A stretch of DNA of 5,245 nt from Bacteroidia bacterium. Lineage in GTDB: Bacteria; Bacteroidota; Bacteroidia; Flavobacteriales; NORP286. The stretch covers positions 1-5,245 of the forward strand of contig JAESTI010000420.1 of assembly GCA_016763665.1 (NCBI GenBank), written 5' to 3'. The notes below the pieces were generated by a model. It made no database searches. It was not told where the DNA came from and worked only from the letters and a program-made list of their open reading frames with translations. Made by a program: the position numbers and the translations under genes. Of this stretch, positions 1-5,245 are shown piece by piece. Every line of letters begins with the position of its first letter. Position 1 is the first letter of the stretch.

Positions 1-978
1 ACTATCACATAGAACCAAAGTTTTTTTCAGGTACTGCTCTGCCACTTTGTATTTTCCTTTCTGTAATTTTTTATCTGAAAGGGACTTTGCCTGTTTGGTG
101 TAAAGTAAGCCTATGCTGCCAAGATGCAATCCTACTTTACTTCCCAATTCTTTGTCAATTTTCAATGCCTCAAAGTAGTGTTTCAGGGCTTTGGGGTAGT
201 CGCCCTGCTCATTGTAAACATTGCCGATGTTGCCGAGGTCTGCTGCCATATCTGCTTTTAATCCTAGTTCTTTATCTAATTCAAATGCCTCAAAGTAGTG
301 TTTCAGGGCTTTGGGGTAGTCGCCCTGGTTGCGGTAAACAATGCCTATATTGCCGAGGTGTCTTGCAATGCCATTTTTATTTCCCAGCTCTTTATCCATC
401 TGCAATGCCTTTAAATAGTATTCCAATGCTTTGGAATAGTCGGCTTGAGAATAATAGACATTACCAATGTTGCCGTAAATAGTAGCAGCTTTACTTTTAT
501 CAGTAGTTCTTTCACTATCGCTTAGGTCAAGCTTCAATGCTTTGAAAAAGTATTCCAATGCCTTGGGATAGTCGCCCTGATTGCGATAGATAAGGCCGAT
601 ACTGTTTAGGGATGTAGCAATGGCCTTTATGTCGTTAAATTCTTTATTGATCTGTAATGATTGAGAATGATATTTGAGGGCTTCGGGATAATCTCCTTTA
701 TTATAATATAGGCTTCCTAATGTTTTTTGAAGCAAGGCACTGCCTTTTTTATAGTTTATCTTCTCTGATAGAGCTAATCCTTCATTTATATATTTAAGTG
801 CATCCTTAGAACTGTTAATTCTTAGTTTCCAAGCGAGGGTGTTGAGGGTTTTTATTCTTGTAGTATCGGGGAGGTTTTTTTGGAGTTGGGTTTTTAGGGA
901 GTCTATTTTCGTATTGTTCTGCGCAAAAGAACAGAAGGATATTAGCATGAAGGTAGATATAAGAAACGACGCTCGCAT
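1..978 (-). CDS. Secreted/periplasmic TPR-repeat protein, N-terminal part (3' end outside window)
   Basis: The frame is open from an ATG at 978 down to base 1: 326 codons with no stop. Residues 1-19 form a signal peptide with a hydrophobic core (FLISTFMLISF) and a likely signal peptidase I site after Ser-Phe-Ala, before Gln20. The Cys at 16 does not sit in a good lipobox. From about residue 40 the protein is made of helical TPR units. Units around 82-115, 123-156, 167-200, 207-240 and 247-280 carry the recurring core Gly-Asp-Tyr-Pro-Lys-Ala-Leu and the helix-A pattern Leu-Gly-Asn-Ile-Gly-x-Val-Tyr; three consecutive units have a period of exactly 40 residues. TPR arrays bind protein partners. 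In Bacteroidota such exported TPR domains often precede a transmembrane helix and a histidine kinase, adenylate cyclase or LuxR-type output domain, but that part lies beyond the window, so the function is unknown. No convincing promoter was found upstream. Confidence 0.9.
   Translation of the reverse strand, partial: MRASFLISTFMLISFCSFAQNNTKIDSLKTQLQKNLPDTTRIKTLNTLAWKLRINSSKDALKYINEGLALSEKINYKKGSALLQKTLGSLYYNKGDYPEALKYHSQSLQINKEFNDIKAIATSLNSIGLIYRNQGDYPKALEYFFKALKLDLSDSERTTDKSKAATIYGNIGNVYYSQADYSKALEYYLKALQMDKELGNKNGIARHLGNIGIVYRNQGDYPKALKHYFEAFELDKELGLKADMAADLGNIGNVYNEQGDYPKALKHYFEALKIDKELGSKVGLHLGSIGLLYTKQAKSLSDKKLQKGKYKVAEQYLKKTLVLCDS
164..327 (-). repeat. Near-identical 120-bp tandem repeat units inside the TPR gene
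   Basis: The TPR-coding DNA repeats with a 120-bp period. Bases 164-207 and 284-327 are identical over 44 bp and encode the same Gln-Gly-Asp-Tyr-Pro-Lys-Ala-Leu-Lys-His-Tyr-Phe-Glu-Ala stretch, while the linker DNA between them differs. The next unit (about 404-447) and the one near 550-580 are related but clearly diverged. Identity at synonymous sites in only two units suggests recent duplication or gene conversion between them rather than protein-level selection alone. Confidence 0.85.
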
Positions 979-1010
979 AACGTAAAGATAGTGACTTTAT
1001 GGAAATGAAT

Positions 1011-1044
1011 AACCCCCTCCAACTCCCCCTAAAGGGGGAGAGTT
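1011..1044. repeat. GC-rich palindromic intergenic element
   Basis: CTCCCCC (1023-1029) and GGGGGAG (1034-1040) are perfectly complementary around a TAAA loop, preceded by a second C-rich run (1011-1020) that resembles the first arm. In this AT-rich setting the block stands out. Very similar CCCCCTAAAGGGGG blocks are, from memory, common interspersed intergenic sequences in Bacteroidota genomes, so this is probably one member of a dispersed family. It lies about 45-65 bases upstream of the TPR start and could fold in that gene's leader RNA, but it has no T-tract on either side and is not a convincing terminator. Confidence 0.6.
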
Positions 1045-1172
1045 ACTCCTACTAAGCTGTGACCATAGAGAATATATAGTCACAAATTCTCAAAGCATAG
1101 TCGCAGATAGGTCACATTTACTTTGAGCAAAATTGAATGAATTGGATGGTGGTTTTAAAGAAAACCTAAGAT

Positions 1173-1194
1173 ATACCTACATATTGATAGGTAT
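1173..1194. other. Small hairpin, possible decayed terminator on the minus strand
   Basis: ATACCTA (1173-1179) and TAGGTAT (1188-1194) form a perfect seven-pair stem with an eight-base loop. Read on the minus strand the hairpin starts 25 bases past the 3' end of the tRNA-like fragment at 1219-1249 and is followed, after about eight bases, by a T-rich run (TTTTCTTT). It could be the remains of a terminator that once followed that tRNA sequence. The distance from stem to T-run is too long for a good intrinsic terminator, so this is a tentative call. Confidence 0.25.
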
Positions 1195-1216
1195 TGGTTT
1201 CGCCTGATTGGTTAAA

Positions 1217-1249
1217 CAGTGAACCTGGAGGGACTGAGTTCGAACTCCG
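1217..1249 (-). repeat. Decayed partial copy of the tRNA-Arg 3' end (candidate attachment-site remnant)
   Basis: Compared on the plus strand with the intact tRNA-Arg, bases 1219-1227 equal 3529-3537, 1229-1233 equal 3539-3543, 1239-1245 equal 3544-3550 and 1247-1249 equal 3552-3554. That is 24 of 26 aligned positions matching, with a five-base insertion (CTGAG, 1234-1238) in the T-arm. The copy has the same orientation as the real gene and covers only the T-arm and the 3' acceptor strand. This is the pattern left at the distal end when an element inserts into the 3' end of a tRNA gene. The insertion and the lack of any recognisable 5' half mean it is not a functional tRNA. Chance similarity to generic tRNA T-arm sequence cannot be fully excluded, but the match also covers the acceptor strand specific to this tRNA. 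Confidence 0.5.
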
Positions 1250-1537
1250 TGAAGATTTATGAAAGTTTAAGATTACTCAAAAATGCCTGCATTACATCTT
1301 GAATTGTTAAAATTAACTTAACTGTCATTTTCCAACTAACTCATCGATATTACCAAATGTATTTTAAATTAATGAGAACTTACATTTTTACATTAATATT
1401 ATACTTCTTCAATTGTATAGATTGGTTGTTTGTCAAGAAATAAAGTATCGTTACCAAAATTTAATGTTTTGTAAACAATATTTTCCTCATATTTTTCTAA
1501 TTTTACTCAAGTCAAAAATAACTTTTTGTTTTTAATT

Positions 1538-3049
1538 ATGAACGATTACGGCATTCTTTCCATATTACCTCCTATCTTATCGGTTGTTCTTGCTATTGTT
1601 ACCCGAAAGGTTATTCTTTCCTTAGCTCTGGGCGTATTTCTGGGCATGACCATCTATCAGGGATTTAATCCATTTCAAGGCTTAATAAGTGTAGTGGAAT
1701 TGGGGTTGTTTGCTCAACTTTCAAAACCATCGAACGCCCAGATTATTATCTTGATCGCTATCATCGGAGGATTTGTTTATCAACTGGAAGCATCCGGAGG
1801 CATGGAATCCTTTGCAAAAAAAATCGCATCCAAAATCAAGGATCCTGTTAAGGCACAATTATCAGTTTGGATAGCTGGACTTTGCATCTTTTTTACCGAT
1901 ACTGGAAATGCTCTGATACTGGGTCCTATATTCCAGCCCATATTCATAGAATTGAAAATTTGTAAAGAAAAGTTAGCTTATATTATTGATTCAACTTCCT
2001 CACCTATCTGCGTGCTGATCCCGGTAATTGGCTGGGGCGTTTATATTATGAGCTTAATGGAGCAGTCTTTTGCTCAGATCTCCAATCAGGAAAATGTTTT
2101 AGATGCATTTTTGAATGTGATACCTTATCAATTTTATCCACTCCTCGCTCTTGCTTCGGTCCCGATACTGGCATTGACAAAAAAAGATTACGGACCGATG
2201 GCAATAGCACAAAAAACAGTCTATTACACAAAAAATGATGATAAAAAAAAAGAAAGCCCGTTGAAGCAGAAACTGCCCAATGGCGATGCAAAGACAATCA
2301 TTTTTCCACTTTGCGCAATGTTTTGTGTTTTGGGAGGCTTATTTTTCTATTACTACTGGACCATAGGATCATTGCCTGGCTCAAAAATAAGAACTGCTCT
2401 ATTCATTGCTTACTTCATAGGAGCGGTGGTTTGTACCATCCTGTTAAAAGTCCAGAAAGTACGAACGCTGAAAGAATCCTTAGGAGCATTTCTGAAAGGA
2501 ATGGAACGCATGTTATTTATCATCATCGTTATGCTGCTGGCATGGTCATTAGGGGATGTGTGTAAACTCCTGCATACCACTCATTTTATTTCAAATCTTG
2601 TTGGTGGCACTCTGCCCCCTGCTATATTGCCTGCGCTACTATTTTGTTTGGGTGCCATCATCTCTTTATCCACGGGCTCCTCTTATGGCACTTTTGCAAT
2701 ATTAATGCCTATTGCCATTCCTGTGGCTTATGAGATCAACGCTCCTATGTATATCACTATTGCAGGTGTCTTAAGCGGTGGAATATTGGGAGATCATTCC
2801 TCCCCGATTTCAGACACCACTATCCTCTCCTCTATGTCCACCGGCTGTAAACATGCCGACCATGTGAACACCCAATTACCCTATGCACTATTGACTGGCT
2901 CAGCGGCTTTAATTTCCTTTATCATTGCAGGTATCACACAAAGTTACTACTCGCTCCTTTTTGGCATCGTCTTCCTGACAGGATTGATTATGCTTATTAT
3001 GCGATTATTTGGAAAATCTTTAAAGGGTACCTCTAAAATTGTTCGATAA
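1538..3049 (+). CDS. nhaC: NhaC-family Na+/H+ antiporter
   Basis: An integral inner-membrane secondary transporter of 503 residues, the usual size for the NhaC family (Pfam Na_H_antiporter; TC 2.A.35). Family features visible: FTDTGNALILGP at 119-130, DSTSSPICVLIP at 151-162, STGSSYGTFAILMP at 378-391 and the hallmark GDHSSPISDTTILSS at 418-432, followed by DHVNTQLPYAL (441-451). The two halves resemble each other, as expected for an inverted-repeat transporter. About 10-12 hydrophobic segments are seen, with one Lys-rich hydrophilic loop (about 214-252). The likely role is Na+ extrusion in exchange for protons, for pH and salt homeostasis; some relatives exchange organic acids such as malate and lactate, so substrate is not certain. 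I chose ATG at 1538; an in-frame TTG at 1526 would add four residues but has nothing to recommend it. The gene stands alone. It lies between the tRNA-like fragment and the recombinase remnant, so it may be cargo of an old insertion. Confidence 0.9.
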   Translation: MNDYGILSILPPILSVVLAIVTRKVILSLALGVFLGMTIYQGFNPFQGLISVVELGLFAQLSKPSNAQIIILIAIIGGFVYQLEASGGMESFAKKIASKIKDPVKAQLSVWIAGLCIFFTDTGNALILGPIFQPIFIELKICKEKLAYIIDSTSSPICVLIPVIGWGVYIMSLMEQSFAQISNQENVLDAFLNVIPYQFYPLLALASVPILALTKKDYGPMAIAQKTVYYTKNDDKKKESPLKQKLPNGDAKTIIFPLCAMFCVLGGLFFYYYWTIGSLPGSKIRTALFIAYFIGAVVCTILLKVQKVRTLKESLGAFLKGMERMLFIIIVMLLAWSLGDVCKLLHTTHFISNLVGGTLPPAILPALLFCLGAIISLSTGSSYGTFAILMPIAIPVAYEINAPMYITIAGVLSGGILGDHSSPISDTTILSSMSTGCKHADHVNTQLPYALLTGSAALISFIIAGITQSYYSLLFGIVFLTGLIMLIMRLFGKSLKGTSKIVR

Positions 3050-3481
3050 GTACAGGCTGCACTCTTTTTGTATTTGGGTTTAGCAGGAATAGTTGCTGTG
3101 TGGACGGACTCAATGTTTTAGTGACTTTAAATAATTATACTCTATGAAAAGAAACATTGCAAGACAAGCTGGCTGATGAGCAAATAACGAGTGCTGATTA
3201 CCAGGATATTAGGATACGCTACGAAACAAGAAGAGATGAAATTGTTACTAAAATTAGGGATTTAAAGCACACCAAGACCGATTTTGAGCAATACCTTCGC
3301 TACGGGCTGTCATTGCTTTGTAACATAGATCAGTTCTATACAAAGGCAGAGCTTGACGTAAAGCAGGGGTTAATAGGTTCGATATTCCCCAATAATTTGA
3401 TTTTTGACGGAGAAAAAGTTCGAACCCCGAAAGAAGACGAATTTGTGGCGCTTATTAAGTTGTTAAACAGCACGCTAAATA

Positions 3482-3523
3482 CAAATAAAAAAGGACAACT
3501 TATGTCTAAATCCAAGCTGTCCT
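3482..3523 (-). terminator. Intrinsic terminator of tRNA-Arg
   Basis: On the minus strand, AGGACAGCTT (3523-3514) pairs with AAGTTGTCCT (3501-3492): ten pairs including one G-U, with a 12-base loop. It is followed at once by a T-rich run (3491-3482, TTTTTTATTT). It begins seven bases after the tRNA 3' end, which is the expected place. The same bases encode the Lys-Lys-Gly-Gln-Leu end of the recombinase remnant on the other strand. Confidence 0.85.
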
Positions 3524-3529
3524 ATCAGG

Positions 3530-3603
3530 TGAACCTGCAGGGATTCGAACCCCGAATCTCCACATCCGTAGTGTGGTGCTCTATCCAGTTAAGCTACAGG
3601 TCC
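3530..3603 (-). tRNA. tRNA-Arg, anticodon ACG
   Basis: A 74-base cloverleaf folds completely. Acceptor GGACCTG pairs with CAGGTTC (one G-U pair), then T8-A9, a D-stem GCTT/GAGC, an anticodon stem CCACA/TGTGG around loop CTACGGA, a five-base variable loop (AGATT), a T-stem CGGGG/CCCTG (one G-U pair) with loop TTCGAAT, and discriminator A73. Anticodon ACG reads CGN arginine codons, with A34 expected to be converted to inosine by TadA. The 3' flank is CCT, so the terminal CCA is not encoded and must be added by the CCA-adding enzyme. It lies antisense to the tail of the recombinase remnant and is followed by its own terminator. Confidence 0.95.
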
Positions 3604-3697
3604 TCTTTCAGTTTACAATTGTCAATTAACATTTAATAATTCGCAATATTAAGTAGTAAACCCGTTGGTTAATTGAATGAAAGTGGTCTAAAACCTA

Positions 3698-3794
3698 GTC
3701 ATTGCGAACGTAGTGAAGCAATCTCCTGAGGTTAATCAAAGTCGGAGATCTCTTTCCCGATGAATAATCGGGACAGGCTGTTTCTCGCGATGAC
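3698..3794. repeat. REP/MITE-like inverted repeat with a three-way-junction fold
   Basis: Terminal arms GTCATTGCGA (3698-3707) and TCGCGATGAC (3785-3794) are complementary with one mismatch. Inside lie two further perfect stems: ATCTCC (3721-3726) with GGAGAT (3744-3749), and TCCCGAT (3755-3761) with ATCGGGA (3767-3773) around a five-base loop. The whole can fold as an outer stem bearing two hairpins. The opening words, 'cattgcga...gaagcaatctc', match a palindromic intergenic repeat recalled from many bacterial genomes, including Bacteroidota. It occupies the gap between the floA stop and the tRNA-Arg 5' end (3604-3849); the rest of that gap is AT-rich with short TCAATTAA-type words and no gene. 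No T-tract follows either hairpin, so a terminator role for floA is unproven. Confidence 0.75.
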
Positions 3795-3849
3795 GAAAAT
3801 TTTATTTCCAATGGGTTAATTCTTAATTGATAATAGCTAATTGAAAAAA

Positions 3850-4830
3850 TTAATCGTCTTTTTTAGGTTTTTGAGGTGGTTTAGCAATACTATCTCTCAT
3901 ACCTGTATCAGCCTCAATATTTTTCATTTTATAATAATCCATGATGCCTAAATTTCCACTTGCAAAGGCTCCTGCCATTGCTTTTGGAATCTCGGCTTCC
4001 TGATCGATAACCTTAGCTCTTGCTTCCTGAGCCTTCGCTTTCATCTCTTGTTCTACAGCAACTGCCATGGCTCTTCTTTCCTCCGCTTTTGCCTGGGCAA
4101 TTTTCTTATCCGCTTCAGCTTGGTCGGTTTGTAATATTGCCCCAATGTTTTTCCCAATATCAACATCTGCAATATCAATAGATAAAATTTCAAAAGCTGT
4201 TCCTGAATCCAAGCCCTTTTGTAACACCAATTTGGAAATTTTATCTGGATTTTCCAGTACTTCCTTATGACTGTCCGCAGATCCAATAGATGTTACAATG
4301 CCTTCACCTACTCTTGCTAAAATAGTGTCTTCTCCTGCTCCACCAACCAATTGATTTATGTTTGCCCGAACCGTAACCCTTGCTTTGGCAATCAATTGAA
4401 TTCCATCTTTAGCAACTGCAGTTACTGCAGGAACATCGATAACTCTTGGGTTTACAGATATTTGAACAGCATCAAATACATTTCTTCCTGCCAGATCAAT
4501 TGCCGTGGCTAATTTGAAATCCAAAGGAATATTTGCCTTATCCGCTGATATCAAAGCATTGATAACCATTTTAACATCTCCTCCGGCAAGGTAATGCGTT
4601 TCTATATCGTTGATCTTTACATCCAACCCGGCTTTTGTAGATATTATCATTGCATTCACAATTGCTCCAGGAGGAACTTTTCTGATCCTCATTAATACCA
4701 AGTCAAGAATACTGACCTTTACTCCTGAAAATACAGCCGTGATCCACAGGTTAATCGGAATAAAATATAAAAACAAGAAAAGGGCAAAAATTGACCCTAC
4801 TACAAACATTAATATCGCTGGAAGTGTCAT
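3850..4830 (-). CDS. floA: Flotillin-like protein FloA
   Basis: 326 residues, close to the family length (about 330, formerly UPF0365/YqfA). An N-terminal hydrophobic stretch (about 4-33) anchors it in the inner membrane. The following Met-Arg-Ile-Arg-Lys-Val-Pro-Pro-Gly segment (47-55) and the SPFH/PHB-like core (to about 225, with Gly-Gly-Asp-Val at 83-86, Asn-Pro-Arg-Val-Ile-Asp-Val-Pro at 127-134 and [12 protein letters not shown] at 154-165) are typical. An Ala/Glu/Lys-rich coiled coil follows (about 235-285, including EAEADKK- and EERRAMA-like runs), then the conserved Gly-Ile-Met-Asp-Tyr-Tyr (295-300). FloA oligomerises into functional membrane microdomains that influence membrane fluidity and scaffold protein complexes. 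ATG 4830 is the start; no Shine-Dalgarno is evident. It lies 95 bases after nfeD on the same strand and has its own promoter in that gap. Confidence 0.95.
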   Translation of the reverse strand: MTLPAILMFVVGSIFALFLFLYFIPINLWITAVFSGVKVSILDLVLMRIRKVPPGAIVNAMIISTKAGLDVKINDIETHYLAGGDVKMVINALISADKANIPLDFKLATAIDLAGRNVFDAVQISVNPRVIDVPAVTAVAKDGIQLIAKARVTVRANINQLVGGAGEDTILARVGEGIVTSIGSADSHKEVLENPDKISKLVLQKGLDSGTAFEILSIDIADVDIGKNIGAILQTDQAEADKKIAQAKAEERRAMAVAVEQEMKAKAQEARAKVIDQEAEIPKAMAGAFASGNLGIMDYYKMKNIEADTGMRDSIAKPPQKPKKDD

Positions 4831-4892
4831 ATGAGATAAGTTTAGAGTTGTGAGTAATGAGTTATGCGTTTTTAATAAAAAATATTGGAAGG

Positions 4893-4923
4893 CAAAAGTA
4901 CTAGAATTAGCGGTAACTACAAA
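4893..4923 (-). promoter_or_regulatory. Bacteroidota-type promoter for floA
   Basis: On the minus strand TTTG (4923-4920) is followed after exactly 19 bases by TACTTTTG (4900-4893), a full match to the Bacteroidota primary-sigma consensus TTTG at -33 and TAnnTTTG at -7. The start of transcription would fall near 4886, giving a leader of about 55 bases before ATG 4830. The -33 element begins three bases past the nfeD stop codon (4928-4926), so the whole promoter fits in the nfeD-floA gap. Confidence 0.75.
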
Positions 4924-4925
4924 TA

Positions 4926-5245
4926 TTACTGTTTAGTAAGAAGTCCAACAACCACCTTGTTTTGGGCAACTTTTAATACTTCAATTTCTTTTCCCGTTTC
5001 GATATACTCTCCTTTTGAGTGAACCTCCAATCGAAAGTCGTTTATCATAGCCTTGCCAATTGGGCGTAACTCAGAAACCGTTACTCCCTTATCTCCCACA
5101 TTCACTTTAGTTTCATCTACTAATTTGGCTTTTCCTTTTAACTTATTCTTGTTCATAAATCGTTTCCATGCGCCCGATTTAAAAGCTGCATATAATGTAC
5201 CGGTACTAACAACGGCACTAGTCACTAGCGTATAATGGCCATAAG
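4926..5245 (-). CDS. NfeD family protein, C-terminal part (5' end outside window)
   Basis: The frame is open from the right edge to a TAA at 4928-4926, giving 105 visible residues; a GTG at 5225 is internal, because the frame continues upstream without a stop. The first 20 or so residues are the end of a transmembrane helix ([13 protein letters not shown]). The rest is the NfeD OB-fold domain: Val-Gly-Asp-Lys-Gly-Val-Thr-Val (49-56), Leu-Arg-Pro-Ile-Gly-Lys-Ala (59-65), and Gly-Glu-Tyr-Ile-Glu-Thr-Gly (78-84). NfeD proteins are membrane partners of flotillin/stomatin proteins and are usually encoded next to them, as here with floA 95 bases downstream. Whether the missing N-terminus carries the ClpP-like serine-protease domain of long NfeD proteins, or only membrane helices, cannot be seen. 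Confidence 0.88.
   Translation of the reverse strand, partial: YGHYTLVTSAVVSTGTLYAAFKSGAWKRFMNKNKLKGKAKLVDETKVNVGDKGVTVSELRPIGKAMINDFRLEVHSKGEYIETGKEIEVLKVAQNKVVVGLLTKQ

Larger units (their letters stand above)
979..1537. other. Intergenic region between divergent TPR gene and nhaC
   Basis: About 560 bases without a credible gene. It holds a GC-rich palindrome (1011-1044), a six-base-stem hairpin with GGTTTT at 1151-1156 and AAAACC at 1161-1166, a seven-base-stem hairpin at 1173-1194, a tRNA 3'-end-like fragment (about 1217-1249), and then very AT-rich sequence (1260-1537) leading into nhaC. Promoters for both divergent genes should lie here, but no TTTG/TAnnTTTG pair with correct spacing was found for either. 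Confidence 0.6.
3148..3636 (+). pseudogene. Truncated serine site-specific recombinase, C-terminal remnant reading into the tRNA-Arg
   Basis: The open frame begins after a TGA at 3145-3147 and has no proper start; the first usable codon is TTG 3157. Residues from 3157 onward match, from memory, the C-terminus of serine recombinases common in Bacteroidota: a charged coiled-coil helix with Asp-Glu-Gln-Ile-Thr-Ser-Ala-Asp-Tyr, then Asp-Gln-Phe-Tyr-Thr-Lys-Ala-Glu-Leu-Asp-Val-Lys-Gln and Ile-Gly-Ser-Ile-Phe-Pro, then Phe-Asp-Gly-Glu-Lys-Val-Arg-Thr. The catalytic N-terminal resolvase domain and the zinc-ribbon DNA-binding part are absent, and the 98 bases upstream (3050-3147) show no trace of them, so this cannot be an active enzyme. 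The natural protein probably ends near Lys-Lys-Gly-Gln (about 3500). The last 45 or so codons translate the terminator and antisense of the tRNA-Arg and then AT-rich spacer, typical of integrases whose 3' end abuts a tRNA attachment site. Confidence 0.75.

Noticed and set aside
87..482. Plus-strand open frame of 131 codons with repeated peptide units
   Set aside because: It is the antisense shadow of the TPR repeats; its internal repetition comes from the 120-bp period of the real minus-strand gene.
980..995. TATCTTTA (minus strand) as -7 box of the TPR gene
   Set aside because: It lies only a few bases before the ATG and has no TTTG at the right distance upstream.
1201..1260. Possible complete tRNA gene around the GTTCGAAC-type motif
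   Set aside because: No acceptor, D-arm or anticodon stem can be formed and the T-arm carries a five-base insertion; only a 3' fragment is supported.
1411..1475. Promoter for nhaC (TTTG at 1429-1432 with ATGTTTTG at 1464-1471)
   Set aside because: The boxes are 31 bases apart and the -7 box lacks its leading TA, so it does not fit the 19-21 base spacing.
2046..2565. Open frames on both strands inside nhaC
   Set aside because: Both overlap the clearly coding nhaC frame and have no recognisable protein features.
3049..3070. Intrinsic terminator after nhaC
   Set aside because: The stem AGT-x-C/G-x-ACT has only four pairs and a mismatch before a five-T run; too weak to call.
4053..4286. Overlapping open frames on both strands within floA
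   Set aside because: They are shadows of the conserved FloA coding frame, with no independent start signals or family resemblance.
4843..4868. Degenerate GAGTTGTGAGTAATGAG-type repetition before floA
   Set aside because: Units are imperfect and short; it looks like ordinary low-complexity spacer in the floA leader rather than an operator array.

Overview
The window looks like Bacteroidota DNA. It is AT-rich, its starts have no clear Shine-Dalgarno sequences, it holds an exact TTTG-N19-TAnnTTTG promoter of the Bacteroidota type, its secreted TPR protein has a signal peptide ending Phe-Ala-Gln, and it carries a recombinase tail of a kind familiar from this phylum. Species cannot be named from sequence alone.

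Layout. Bases 1-978 (minus) hold the N-terminal 326 codons of an exported TPR protein that runs off the left edge. Bases 979-1537 are non-coding, with a GC-rich palindrome, small hairpins and a decayed partial copy of a tRNA 3' end. Bases 1538-3049 (plus) encode an NhaC-family Na+/H+ antiporter of 503 residues. Bases 3148-3636 (plus) hold a decapitated serine-recombinase C-terminus whose reading frame runs through the antisense of an intact tRNA-Arg(ACG) at 3603-3530 (minus), which has its own terminator. Bases 3698-3794 are a REP-like folded repeat. Bases 4830-3850 (minus) encode the flotillin-like FloA, preceded by the C-terminus of an NfeD protein (5245-4926, minus) that enters from the right edge.

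How the parts relate. nfeD and floA form the classic NfeD/flotillin membrane pair, but floA also has its own promoter starting just after the nfeD stop. The segment between the decayed tRNA piece (about 1219-1249) and the intact tRNA-Arg has the geometry of an old tRNA-targeted integration: intact tRNA at one end, a same-orientation 3' fragment at the other, a recombinase tail touching the tRNA, and nhaC as the only surviving cargo. This is an inference from modest similarity. No clearly new defence or metabolic system is visible; the integration scar and the internal floA promoter are the points most worth a second look.
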